The notes beneath the pieces are model-generated. The model searched no databases. It worked only from the letters and a program-made list of their open reading frames with translations, and was not told the DNA's origin. Below, one piece after another: positions 23,295 to 35,337 of a stretch of 64,000 bases of DNA; the first letter of the stretch is position 1; the number at the start of each line of letters is the position of its first letter. Origin of the DNA: Zingiber officinale (Eukaryota > Streptophyta > Magnoliopsida > Zingiberales > Zingiberaceae); the NCBI RefSeq assembly GCF_018446385.1, contig NC_056006.1, positions 868,001 to 932,000 on the forward strand, read 5' to 3'. The position numbers were made by a program, and so were the translations under genes.

Positions 23295-24930
23295 TGTTGA
23301 TGTTACGCAAGTGTACGGAAATGTCATAAGTAATAATAAAAGATATCATATCCACAGGGACTGGAATAACCACTAAAGATATCTCAACGCAAATTATGTA
23401 AACATCTAATCAATCGATTCACAAAAGCAAAGTGAAACTATGAAAGGTAAAGACAAAAATAAAAGAATAAGAAACAAGAATAAGGGCGATGATAAGGGAT
23501 GTTCTAGGAGTTTTGGTTTCTTTGTAAGGTTATTAAATGTAAATGATCTACAAAATCTTATTCCTCAATTGTCCATTATTTGTAGAAGGTTGCCGGTTCT
23601 CTCTTGCAATAGACAACCGGCCTAGGACTAAAATCTATACCTAAATGTGATCAATTAGGTATGAATCTATGTTGTCCTTACACGGGCTTGTTCCTGCCAC
23701 GAACGCCCCTCGGATAATCAACATAGGAATTCACAATTCATCAACCGTATAAAGATACAAAGATTAATGCATACTATTTATCCTACCCCCTTGAATAACT
23801 CTATTTCACCTTCAAGATCATCCCTCAAATGTCCTTACACGGGCATGTCTGTCAGGTACGCCCCTCGGAAAATCGAATGAGGAATTACCTCTACAAGATC
23901 CATAAGATATCCAAACATTCAATCAAGAATGGTAATTAAGCCCTAATCATAATAATCCACACAAGAAAGAATGGATACAAATAGGGTAAAATCATAGAAA
24001 TAGGAAATTGGCATATCTACAAGAGTTTAACATCAAATCATCCTTACAATTACTCCCTCCATCCTAGAACAAAGAAATCTACTCCATAAAATGGGGAAAG
24101 AAATCCGAAGAGAGGAAGATTACAAGCATTCTTGATCTTAAATCCAAGAAGAGGACGAAAGAAAGCTTATCTATGATGAAGAATCATCTCCGGATCCGAT
24201 CCACAATCTTGGAGTTGAAGCGTTGAAGATCCATCCTTGAATTGCCGAAAAATCCCTCCGAGAAGATGGAGGAACGCCCCAAATCTTGATTCCCCCCAAA
24301 AGGGAGAAGATCTCCTTTCAATTCATGAAAGAGGCCTTATATAGAGGGGAGGTTTGGGCGCCACACGGCCTAGAGGCACGGTCGTGTGAGGTTCACACGG
24401 CCAAGGTCATTCCCTTCTCTGCCTACCTTACACGGTCGTGTGTGATACACAGCCGTGACATGCTTCTTCCACAACTCCCTTTGCATGGTCGTGTAGATCT
24501 ACACGGCCTGCACTGCCTCTGCCTCTAGAAACCTTGCATGGCCGTGTGGTGTACATGGCCTGGCTCCTTTTGTCTTCAAATCTTGGCACGACCGTGTGAG
24601 GTTCACACGGCCGAGGCCACTTCCTTTTCTGCTGCAACCACATGGCTAAGGATCTCCACACGGCCTGGGCAACTCCCCCATGGCAAGGCCGTGTGAGGTT
24701 CAGGAACAGCGTCTTCCTCTCTAGCTTCGCTTGCAGATTTGGCCTCAAACATGAATCCTTCACCAAATTCGACCCCTGTATACAGAAAATGCACAAAAGT
24801 ATATCTCTGAACAAAAAGAGTAAATATGCAAAGGAAAGCTGGAAGTACGAAAATGCATAGATAAAGCATGCTCAAAGTATTTGAATGTGCGTCTAAATAT
24901 GCTTAAAAGTGTATATAATCTACGCACATC
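23295..24930 (-). repeat. 5' LTR of the Athila-like element (outer limit uncertain)
   Basis: It starts TGTTGATGTTACGC beside the primer-binding site. At about 24355-24700 it carries many facing copies of CACACGGCC and GGCCGTGTG. The far end is not clearly defined; I place it near 24930 because a different LTR-type sequence follows. The partner LTR was not found in the window. Confidence 0.55.
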
Positions 24931-27475
24931 ATCTGTCATCACTGTTCCTGATGAGTGACCGAGTGGACGGGATGCTATCGAAGTACACCTATCCTCCTTA
25001 CTCCAAATCATAAGTGGGGGAGCACAATGCTCTCATCTCCCTGAGCCAGTCCAGAGGAGGGATCCCTGTCCTGCTACAACGTTGTGTCACACTACCCATG
25101 AGTGGACCAACAGAGCCCTTGACAGAGCAACCTGCTGCAACACACCCTGCCTGATAGAAACCACTAATCCATGAGTGGTTGTGTGCAAATCCATGTAACT
25201 AGCGATGTGCTCAACAATAATAAAGCCAACAATCGCATAGCATGCAATCATGCGAGATGATGCATGACACTAAGCATGAAAATATCCTGATCCTATCCAT
25301 CTCTATATAATGTGTACCATAGGATAAATGAATCAAATCAATGGTCTAGGTAAACAGGTCAGATAAGGTATAAAAACCTAGCTCCTGAACATAATAAGAC
25401 ATGGTTATGTCACTACCTCTATAAGCATATAAAATCAGGTGGGTACTAACATAGAATGCATAACAAGTAAGCAAAAACAAACATGTAACAGGTATCCGGA
25501 AGTGACAAACCGATGCAGTTAAGAAGCATAATTATTACTATTTGTTAAAAACTACTATGCATATCAAATGACATATCTAAAAAGATAAGTCAAACTACCC
25601 GCCTCCAATAAGAGAATCGTATCCGAAATAGATCCCTCGTTGAGACACCATCTCGAATCAAAATCCTGCATCACTAATATATACATTTTTTTTATTTAGC
25701 TAATATTCATTGAATAGCTAAATAAAATTCTCACGACTAATTTAGGGTAAAGTTCTAATCATATTATTATCATCCTACCTATAAGAATTAATCTACACAT
25801 GATCATCTAACTACAATACGTATTCAAATTCCTACACCATACCTCAAGCTTAGCCGCTGTTGAACACAGAACAAGATGAGTTGATTGCTGGCTGGAAACA
25901 AGGTATACCACAACAAGACCTCCTTGCTGCAAACTTCCCCACATCGCACCACACTTGGTTGGAATCCACCCTTACTGCTCCAATTAAGAACATAAGGTCC
26001 AGATTCATCAAGGCAACATAAAGAAAACCTAATTTGAGAAACTTACTGGTAGCACTGACCTTGATACCTTCTCTGTGATCAAACCATCCAAAACCTAACC
26101 AATATATGTGTGTCGATCTGCTGTCATCCAAGTAAACACCCCAAATCAAGATTCACCGAACATCCCCTCCTCACTCACTGAAATCCTACACTGACCAGAA
26201 CGGAAGGAGATCAGGAATCCAACCGAAGTATAGAATTAGATCCTAAATTCCAACTAAGTAACCCTTACCTTCTAGATCGCCGGAAATCAGAGAGAAGAGA
26301 AACAAGAATGACGTCGCTCAGTCCAATCTGGCCAGTGAAGATGCGGATCACTCTGTGAGCAGCACAAGGAGAGAAAAGGTGAGGTCGATCTGTTGGAAGA
26401 CGATGCAGATCAGCCTTCCTCCGTGCCCTAGCCACAGCGCACCACGCCATCGTCGATCGGAGAAGAACCGGAGATCGGTAGAGGGGAGTGGCGCGGGATC
26501 GGGCGGAGAAGCGTCGGGGAAGAGAGGAGAATTTGGAAGAGGTGCGGCGCGATCGGAGAAGAGGAAAAGAGAAGCAAGGAAAAGAGGGGATTGGTGATGT
26601 GCGACGGGGAGAAGCAGCTGTCAGGGAAGAAGAAGGGAGAGCGACGTGAGGAAGGGGAATCGGGCTTGGGTTTTGTACGCTGGGGGGAAAAGGGAAACCG
26701 ACGAGGAGCTGTTAGGGCAGATCGGGCGTGAGAAGGCGTGGGGGAACGACCTCGGGGATGGCTCGAACACACAGGGGAGAAAAGGAAATAAAGAAAAAGA
26801 AAAAGAAAGAAAAGGAATTAAAAAAAAAAATATTTCCTCATTAAAACGGGGTAACCTAAACAGGCTTTCCCGGGGCCCAGTTTTTATCCTTGTAACTGAA
26901 GTCATACGGTCTCCAAAAAATTATGGAAAAATTTCTAAAAATTTTGAAAAATTCCCTTATGGTTATTTGCCCTTTTTCGGTATTTTACAGATTTCCTCTT
27001 GCCTGAATCATTTTGTTTAGTGCTCTGCTAATCAGCTATTCATTTAAACTCCCTTGCATACCGCTGACAATCTCGAATAGAATGAGTTCTCGATTGCTGA
27101 TAAGCATAGTATTGAGTCATCTTGGGGTATGGTCGGCTAGATTTGAGATCAGAAGCTGAGACTACTTCCATGGCTTGCACTACCTTTTCTCCTCTCCAAT
27201 TGAATTCTCGACTTCGCAGAGGTGGTGGGGAGATCTTTGATCTTGATGATTGGGGAAAGGAATCAGATTCAAAGTTGATGTCTCTTTTCTTTTTGCTGAC
27301 TATGCTTCCTTGACTTGAATATACTTAAGCGCTCAAACTTGTAACCCTTCGAAGTTCATTGGCATCTTATTTTTACCAAGGATCTGAAACAATCTCCTTA
27401 AACTAAGCCTTGAGAGAAGATACTAACCTGTACTTCTGGGGTAATCAAGGAGGTATCCATGGCTACTCGATTAAA
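24930..27475. mobile_element. Unclassified LTR-retrotransposon remnants
   Basis: The stretch 24940-25200 (GGGGGAGCACAATGCTC and following) resembles gypsy untranslated sequence. 26160-26800 is purine-rich, with GGAGAAG and GAGAGGA runs that give long frames by composition only. 26850-27000 has runs such as AAATTTCTAAAAATTTTG, common in plant gypsy LTRs. No intact domain was recognised. Confidence 0.4.
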
Positions 27476-28145
27476 CTATTGTAAGTATTCTTTCAAGGGT
27501 TCTTTGAATTTGTACCTGAGGATGAACAGATCATGCAGTGTTTTCTGGTATCTCTGATTGGTTGCGAAGGGTTGCATGAATACAACTTTAAATTCTTTAA
27601 AGGTCTGAATTGAAGAAGAAAGGAGTCGATTAACTACCTCTGGGCCAAACTTGAGAGTGTGGTTAAGAAAACTCAACACTTGACATCATCTGTATATTGG
27701 TGTAGCAAGAAAGCCTTCTCAAACTTACATATGTGATCCTCTGGATCTGTAGTACCATTATACTCCGCAATCTGTGATACCTAAAAGTGCTTTGGTAATT
27801 CATCCTAAAGGATTATTTTGAGAATGGAGGACCTTAAGGGGCCTTTGAGATACCAAGTTTAAGACCAGTTCCCCTAGGAAAATGAGGGGTTTCAAAGATT
27901 CCACAGAAATTTCTCTAGCATGGACTTACCAATCGGTAGGGAGAAGCAGTTTGCAATGTTCCCGTTGGTCATGGTACCTTCTAATGTGCTAGCATCGCTT
28001 CAACCGAATGGGGTGGTGGTTCAATTGAAGGATTGTGTCCATTGGGGGATGCGAGTGTTGTCCCTTTTAACATCGCTTGCACTATTGCATCCACCAATTT
28101 GTCAAAGTCCTCTATCGTCATAACTATGACATTAGGTCTTCCGAT
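27476..28145 (-). pseudogene. Ty3/gypsy gag, split by a copia insertion
   Basis: The segment 27679-27476 has gag features (SIQTFKEFKVVFMQPF and then LHDLFILRYKFKEPLKEYL). The frame 28187-27981 contains GRPNVIVMTIEDFDKLVDAIVQAM. The missing start, MDDI, is found at about 37976-37964, on the other side of the 9.8-kb copia element, so the copia landed in the first few codons of this gag. A stop and frame breaks show the gene is dead. The 5' leader and LTR lie at 37985-38430. Confidence 0.75.
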
Positions 28146-30765
28146 TGTTGGTTGCTTCTCGGAATATCGTACTGGTCCCCTGTACAAAAATTTTCTACAA
28201 GTCCCGAACCTTTCCTAACAACCTATTGTGTTCTTTAGAAATTAAATTTGAAATCGCAAACAGAACTTAACATTATTAATTTCAAGTTTAACTTATCTAT
28301 TCTTAGAGGTTTAGACTTGGATCGCAAACGATGCTTAACATTATTAATCCAAATCTTACAAAGTTGATTAAATATTTATTTCAAGGATCGACTTCCAGGT
28401 TAAACATGGCGAGGCACTAGGCCTTCTTGGGTATGGGATCATCCACCACTTCCTAGACAAAGCCTTTCAACGAAATTCAATATTTAATCTCCTTATAGTA
28501 ACCCTAAGTTTAACCATTAAGAACAATCGAATCACAAGATCGAAAAATAAAAGAAACACAAAATCGAAATATAAATTCGATTACCTAGAATCATTAGCCT
28601 CTTGTGTTTGATATTTCAAAACCCATACAAAGAAAACTAGTATGATGCAGAATTAGACAACTAGTTATACCTTTCTTGGTAGCTAAAGACCTCTTGATCT
28701 TCTGTTATATTCCTTACCTCCTCTTGGACGTCGTGTGGGCGACGATCTACCAAGATGAATTTCACCGGGACCACTTCTTCTTCTCCAAGACTCTTAAGTC
28801 ATTAAGGTATGACAAAATAGGAAACTTCCTTCTCTTCTCCTTCTTCTCCAAGCGTGTCGCCGACCCTTATAGATCTTCCCCTCCAAGCTAGGTTTCAGCC
28901 ACCAAGCAAGATGAAGAAAACAAGCTAGAGATAGGAACCGACCCTAAGGAGAACAAGCAAGGAGAAACTAGAGAGGGATGACCGGCCACAAAAGGATTAG
29001 AAGAGAGAGAACTTAGAGAGATCAATTCATTAGAGATTAATCTCATGAGGCACCCTATACCTCTCTTTTATAATCCTTGGTCATGGCAAAAAAAAATAAA
29101 GTTTAATTAAAACTTCCTTTTAATCTTCTTATGGCCGGCCACATCATGGTATGCTAAAAAGGAAAAAAAATTTACAACAAAAATTAAAGCTTCCTTTTAA
29201 ACCATGATGTTTACAAAAAGGAAAGTTTTAAACATAATTAAAACTTCCTTATTTGTGACCTCCCTTTAAAAGACGAGATTTTAATAACAATTAAAATCTC
29301 TCTTTTTAAATTTCCTATTGTACATGACAATAAAGGAAAGTTTTAAAATTAATCTCTCTCTTTTAAAACATGTAAACAACTACAAAAAAGGAAAGATTAA
29401 TTAAAACTTCTCCTTTTAAATCATGGTTACATAAAAGGAAAGTTTTATCAAAAATTAAAATCTTTCTTTTAAACATTATAGACAACTACAAATGAGCAAA
29501 GATTTTAACAAAATTAAAATCTCTCTTTAATCTTTTGTAGATAGCTATAAAAGGAAAAATTTTAAAATCTAAAACTCTATTTTAAAAACCATGAGGATAA
29601 CTATAAAAGAAAATTTTTAAAATTAAAATTTCTCTTTTAAATCCCTTCATGAATGGCTCCAAAAGGAAAGATTTGAACAAAAACTAAAATCTCCTTTAAT
29701 CTTATTCCTATGGTTGGCCCCATGCTTGGTCACCAAGTATGGCTTGGCCGGCCACTACTTGCGCTCCAAACCATTGCTTGCCTGGCCCCCTTGCTCCAAG
29801 CAAGGTTGTGTCTGGCCCATTACTTGGATAAGAAGTGGACTTAGTGGATACAAGGTTTTATAGAGGCTACAATAGGGACCTAGAGGAGAAATTGGTTTTG
29901 GTCTCTCGATGAGCTTGAGCATCCTGTGTTCGCCTCGAATACCCAACTCAAATTTATCAATAATAACTCATACCACTAAAGAGTTATTATTGAACTACCG
30001 CACTAATCCCAAATTACATTATGGGCTCCTTCTTATTATGAGTGCATTAATCTCCCTGTGTTTAAGATATAGAATGTCCATTAATTAAATGGGTTACTGA
30101 CAACTCATTTAATTAATATCTAGCTCCAAGAGTAGTACCACTCAACTTCATTATCATGCCGGACTAGGTCCACCTGCAGGGTTTACATGAAAATCCTTAT
30201 GAGCTCCTCAAGGGGACATCATCAACCTAGATTACTAGGACACAGTTTTATTCTATAATCAATAACACACCATATAAATAATATCATTCTCCAACTTATC
30301 GGGTCTATTAATTTAATGAGCTAAATCACACCCATTGATAAATTAAAGAAATAAATATTAAATATACATGCTTGTTATTATATCATGATTAAGAGCATGT
30401 ACTTCCATAATAAAAGAGGTTTTGTTCTGTTATATAGTCAGTATAAAAAGAAACTAACTCAAATGGTCCTGCTCAATACACTCATATTGTACTAGTGTAA
30501 TTTTATAGTCTAGATAAACTAATACCAAATTACAATACAACCACTCCAATGGTTTGTCCATTCCATCTTGGTTGTGAGCTACTATTTATAATTTATAAAG
30601 ATCTGATAACATGATCTTCTGTGTGTCTCCTTACACAATGTTATCTACAATATAAACTAAATGGACAACTACACTTAACATTAATGTAGACATTTGACCA
30701 ATGTGATTCTTATTTCTAAATAAATGTTTATACAAAAAGCTAGGCTTTTAGTATACATTCCAACA
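28146..30765 (-). repeat. 3' LTR of the 28146-37963 copia element
   Basis: It runs from TGTTGGTTGC to CATTCCAACA on the plus strand. From about 29080 to 29700 it consists of loosely repeated, partly self-complementary AT-rich units (AAAGGAAAGTTTT facing AAAACTTCCTTTT), present in both LTRs. The short reading frame near 28676-28891 recurs in the partner LTR and has no known domain. Confidence 0.92.
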
Positions 30766-30780
30766 ATCTCCCACTTATAC
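30766..30780 (-). other. Polypurine tract
   Basis: On the minus strand GTATAAGTGGGAGAT lies immediately upstream of the 3' LTR, the expected position and composition of a copia polypurine tract. Confidence 0.75.
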
Positions 30781-31089
30781 TAAAAGACTATGCAGTCATA
30801 TACCTTGCTATACATCTGATTCCCAACCCCTCAACATGCCCATCAAAAGCTTTTTCCTTAAGGGCCTTAGTGAAAGGATCTTCCAGGTTATCATCTAATG
30901 CAATCTAGGTGACAACAACTTTTCCTCATTATATGATGTCTCGTATTGGGTGGTACTTGCGCTCTATGTGTTTACTTGCCTTATGGGCTCGTGGTTCCTT
31001 CGAGTTTGCTACTGCACCACTATTATCACAAAAAATTATAATAATTTTTGAGCAAATCAGGAATCATATCTAAGTCCATCATGAAGTTT

Positions 31090-33790
31090 CTGAGCCATAT
31101 AGCTTTTATGGCTGCCTCAGAGGCTGTCATATACTCAGCTTCCATGGTGGAGTCCGAAAAAGCACCTATGCTTAACACTCCTCCATAGTTATGACTTCAC
31201 CTCCTAAAGTAAACACAAAACCCCGAGGTTTACTTACTATTGTCCTTATCAGATTGGAAGTCTGAATCCGTGTAACCCACAGAGACCAAATCATCTGTCT
31301 TGTAAGCTAGCATATAATCTCTAGTCCCTTTTAGGTACTTTAATATATGCTTTACGGCAGTCCAGTGTCCCGGTCTTAGATTACTTTGATATCTACTATC
31401 CATGCTCACAGCAAAACAGATATCTGGTCTCGTGTATGACATAACATACATTAGGCTTCCTATAGCTGAAGCATAAGGAACTGCGTTCTTTTCTTTTATC
31501 TCTTTTGATGTCTTTAGGAGACATCTCTTTAGATATGGATACTCCATGCCGAAAAGGTAGACAACCTTTCTTGGAGTTTTGCATGCTAAAACGAGCTAGG
31601 ATAGTATTGATATATGAAGCTTGGGATAAGGATAATATCCTTTTCTTGCAATTACTTTGATCCCAAGAATATGTCTGCATTCTCCCAAGTCCTTCATATC
31701 AAATTTCTTGGACAACCATACCCTTACTTCCGACAACACTTTGATATTATTTCCAACTATCAAAAAATGTCATCTACGTATAGTACAAGAAATACCACCA
31801 CATTTCCATCATACATCTTGTATATACAAGACTCATCCGGACACTGAATAAATCCATAAGAATGGATTACTTCATTAAACCAGATCTTCCAAGACCTTGA
31901 AGCTTGCTTCAGTCCATAGATCGATTGAGCTTACATACAAGATGCTCTTTGCCCTTTGCAATGAATCCCTCTGGTTGCTTCATATGGATATTTTCTTCAA
32001 GACTTCCATGAAGGAAAGATGTCTTGACATCTATTTTCCAAATCTCATAATCCATATGAGTAGCAATAGATAAAAGAATCTAGATAGACTTAAGCATGGC
32101 TACCGGTGAAAAGATTTTCTCATAATCGATACTCTTTTTCAACAAGCCTTGCTTTGAAGGTTTCCACCTTCCCGCCTGTCCCTCTTTTCCTTTTGTAGAC
32201 CTATTTATACTCAATGGATTTTACACCATTTGGTGGTTCTATAAGCTCCCATACTTGATTAGAATACATAGATTATGTATTCATTGCTCTTTGCCAAGAT
32301 GCTGCATCTTTATCTTGGAGTGTTTCGTCATATGTCCGGGGATCAGGATCATGTTCACCAAGGATCAAGTCCAAAGACTCTCCCATAACATGAATCTTTT
32401 AGGTTGCATAACAACCCTCCCACTACGACGAGGTATTGTATGTAATTATGCATCATTTCTTGTGGTATCTCATCTTGTACTATTGGTACTAGATTAGGCG
32501 TGTCCTTTATTATTTCCTTAAGAACAATTTTACTCATGGGCTTGTGGTTCATAACATAGTCCTCTTCTAAAAATTAGGTATTGGTTCCAACAATGACCTT
32601 TTGATCTTTAGGTCTATAAAATAAACCACCTTTCGTTTATCTAGGATAACTCACAACCAAGTGAACTTCTATACGTGATTCCAACTTATGAGTATCTCCC
32701 TTCAGCATATGTGCTGGACTACCCCAAATCTGAATATGCTTCAGACTAGGGTTACACCCATTCCACAATTCTATGGGAGTAGAGGGTATTGACTTAGAAG
32801 GTACTATGTTCATTGTCATTTCCAGAGTATATCCCTTCAACGAATTTGATAATTCTTAATAACTCATCATTGATCTAACCATTTTCATAAGAGTCATATA
32901 CCCTCGTTCTGTCATACCATTCTATTGGGGTGTACCAGGTGCAGTCAGTTGGGATTGAATCCCGACTTAAGATAAGTGACTCCTAAATTCTCCTAAGAGG
33001 TACTCACCACTACGATCAGACCGTAGTGTCTTGATACTTTTACCGTGACGTTTCTCCACATCAACCTTGTACTCTTTGAACTTATCAAAATACTTAGACT
33101 TGTGGCGCAACAAGTAAATGTATCCATATCTCGAATAGTCGTCTATGAAAGAGACGAAATATTCGAAACCACCTCTCGCCTGGATAGTCATAGGTACAAA
33201 TCAGAATGAACCAACTCCAACACATCTTTAGCTCTATACCCCTTAGTCTTGAAAGGCCTCTTGGTCACTTTGCCTTCCAAGCAAGACTCGCAGGTTGGAA
33301 AGTTTTCCACCACCAATGAATCCAAAAGTCCATCGGCTATTAACCTTTGAATCCTACTCAAGTTAATATGACCTAGCCTTAGATGCCAAAGATATGTTTG
33401 GTTCTTTTCTGAAGGTTGCTTCCTCTTATTTAGAAGATGTGTTATTAATTTTCTAATGTTGCATCGTGAGAGTATTACCATCCAACGTACCAGAACAGAT
33501 AACTTTGTTATTTTTCTCGATAACAACTTTGTCATCAAAAGAGACACAATATCTATCCTTAAATAGAAATTGAAATCAAGTTCTTTCTAAAACTTGGTAT
33601 GAAAAGACAATCAATGTTTTATTCCTATCAAAGGATAAACATCTCCCACTGCAACAGCTGCTACTTTTGTAGTAGTGCCCATGTAGACGGTGATTTCCCC
33701 TTCATATAGTTATCAGGTTTCCTAGAACCCCTACAATGAATTGAAGACATGATCAGTGGCTTCTGTATCTACACACCAGGTACCGGTAGA
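31090..33790 (-). pseudogene. Copia pol remnant (protease, integrase, reverse transcriptase, RNase H)
   Basis: Reading down the minus strand: a weak protease region near 33790-33740; the GAG-pre-integrase domain at 33480-33188 with WHLRLGHINLSRIQ and CESCLEGKVTKRPF; the integrase core at 33191-32967 with FIDDYSRYGYIYLL and the SDRSGEYL region; an integrase C-terminal piece at 32840-32637; reverse transcriptase fragments over 32230-31600; and RNase H at 31547-31230 with TRPDICFAVSMDSRYQSN and LKYLKGTRDYML. Multiple stops and frame changes break it, so it encodes no working enzyme. Its clade resembles that of the element at 58096-63497, with which it shares FSMQNSKKG and similar phrases. Confidence 0.88.
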
Positions 33791-33959
33791 TAATACCACT
33801 AAACATGTTTCAACAACTAATGAATAAAATATACCTTTATTGTTCTCATTTCTGAGAGGGTAGTCCACCTTAGTGTCTAAGTTTTATTTCCAATCATTAT
33901 AATTGAGACTTAGTAAGTATATTCTCTAACATCTAGGGAATTGAAAAACATTTGAAATC

Positions 33960-34400
33960 CTAAGAATCACAAAAATATTTGATCAAGACCAACACCTCAA
34001 AATCCTCATGAATTTTGTATGCCACGTTAGTGTGGACGTATACAAATTCAAACATTTGTAAGAGGAAATTTTATCCATTAATTTTATTATCTTGTCAACA
34101 TATCTTTATGACAATAAAATTAATAGTTGGTCTGTCTTTGATCAAATATTTGGTCAAAATATTAGAATTTAAAATAATATTGATTACTCAAAATAATATC
34201 ATTTAAATTCACCAACATCTCAAACACCATAAATTTTGTATGTCACGTTAGTGTGGACGTATACAAATTCAATCATTTGTAAGAGGAGGGTCTTACCCAT
34301 TAATTACCTTGTCAATCTTAAATTACCTCAAACACCATGAATTTTGTATGTCACGATAGTGTGGACGTATACAAATTCAATTATTTGTAAGAGGAGGTTT
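33960..34400 (-). repeat. Three direct repeats in the copia leader
   Basis: A unit containing GAATTTTGTATGYCACGTTAG and then GTGTGGACGTATACAAATTC and TTTGTAAGAGGA occurs near 34008, 34223 and 34338. It lies between the pol remnant and the primer-binding site, where gag or leader would be. The spacers between copies are unequal. Confidence 0.8.
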
Positions 34401-35323
34401 TACCTAGCTTTATGACAAATTAATAGTTGGTTTTTCTTCGGTCACACAAATAATAGCAGTGACTCCGATGGGGAGGATACTATTAAATGTGCCTAAGTGT
34501 ATACCATTACTTGATACTAAGTCCACTATATAGGATTGTGCCCCTTCAGTTGGAGAAGATCACACACATCCTAAATAATTTCTTATAATCATCCATTAAG
34601 GAAGTTTGATCTAGTGATCCGCAAACAAACTCATCCGATGTGGAGGAAGACACTCAGAGCCAACGCGCAAGTTTGAATGCATCACTTACAAACCAGTAAT
34701 GGAGACCGTGGAATTTAATTAAATTCCTCTCCCACTTAGTTATTTAGAACGAGGAATTTTAACATGCATACAAGCCCACAAACACAAGCATACACAACAT
34801 AAAAGGCAATAAATAAGAAAAATAATTTGCCAACTATTATGGCCTTTATCCATAGCTGTCCTCCGTGTGCCATCAACCCTAACTGCTGCCATCTTTAGCC
34901 ACCGCCATCAGGTCTAGTTGTCGCATCTATCTTGTTTCTTTTTCTGCTACGCCTCTGGTCCTCAAATAGTCCCACGCCTCACAAGGATACGATCCGCGAC
35001 AAAAATACAATTTTACATTTATCGATCTTATATTCCACAAAGGAATGTACATGTAATCTAGATCAGACAAAAATATAAAATCCTAATAACTAATACAGCT
35101 CCTACTGTATTTAATATTACAATCATGCACACACACATAAAATGCCCTTGACATGCCGAAGGGTCCAATCACACATAAACACATTAGGGCCATAATAGTT
35201 GGATCTAGGATACCTGTAACCACAGAATTAATCTATTTGCATATCCTACTATTATCATGCCTAAATTATATATGACATGTGCATAATTAAACTGAAAACC
35301 AAACACACAGAGGCAAAGTCCTA

Positions 35324-35337
35324 GCTCTAATACCAAT
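35324..35337 (-). other. Primer-binding site of the 28146-37963 copia element
   Basis: The minus strand reads ATTGGTATTAGAGC next to the 5' LTR edge, complementary to initiator methionine tRNA apart from one base. Confidence 0.8.

Noticed and set aside
26428..26905. Serine/proline-rich minus-strand frames of 94-114 codons
   Set aside because: The plus strand is purine-rich, so the frames are explained by composition; no domain or splice context is seen.
28676..28891. 71-codon frame also found at 35895-36092
   Set aside because: It is LTR sequence repeated because the LTRs are copies, and the two differ without sign of protein conservation.
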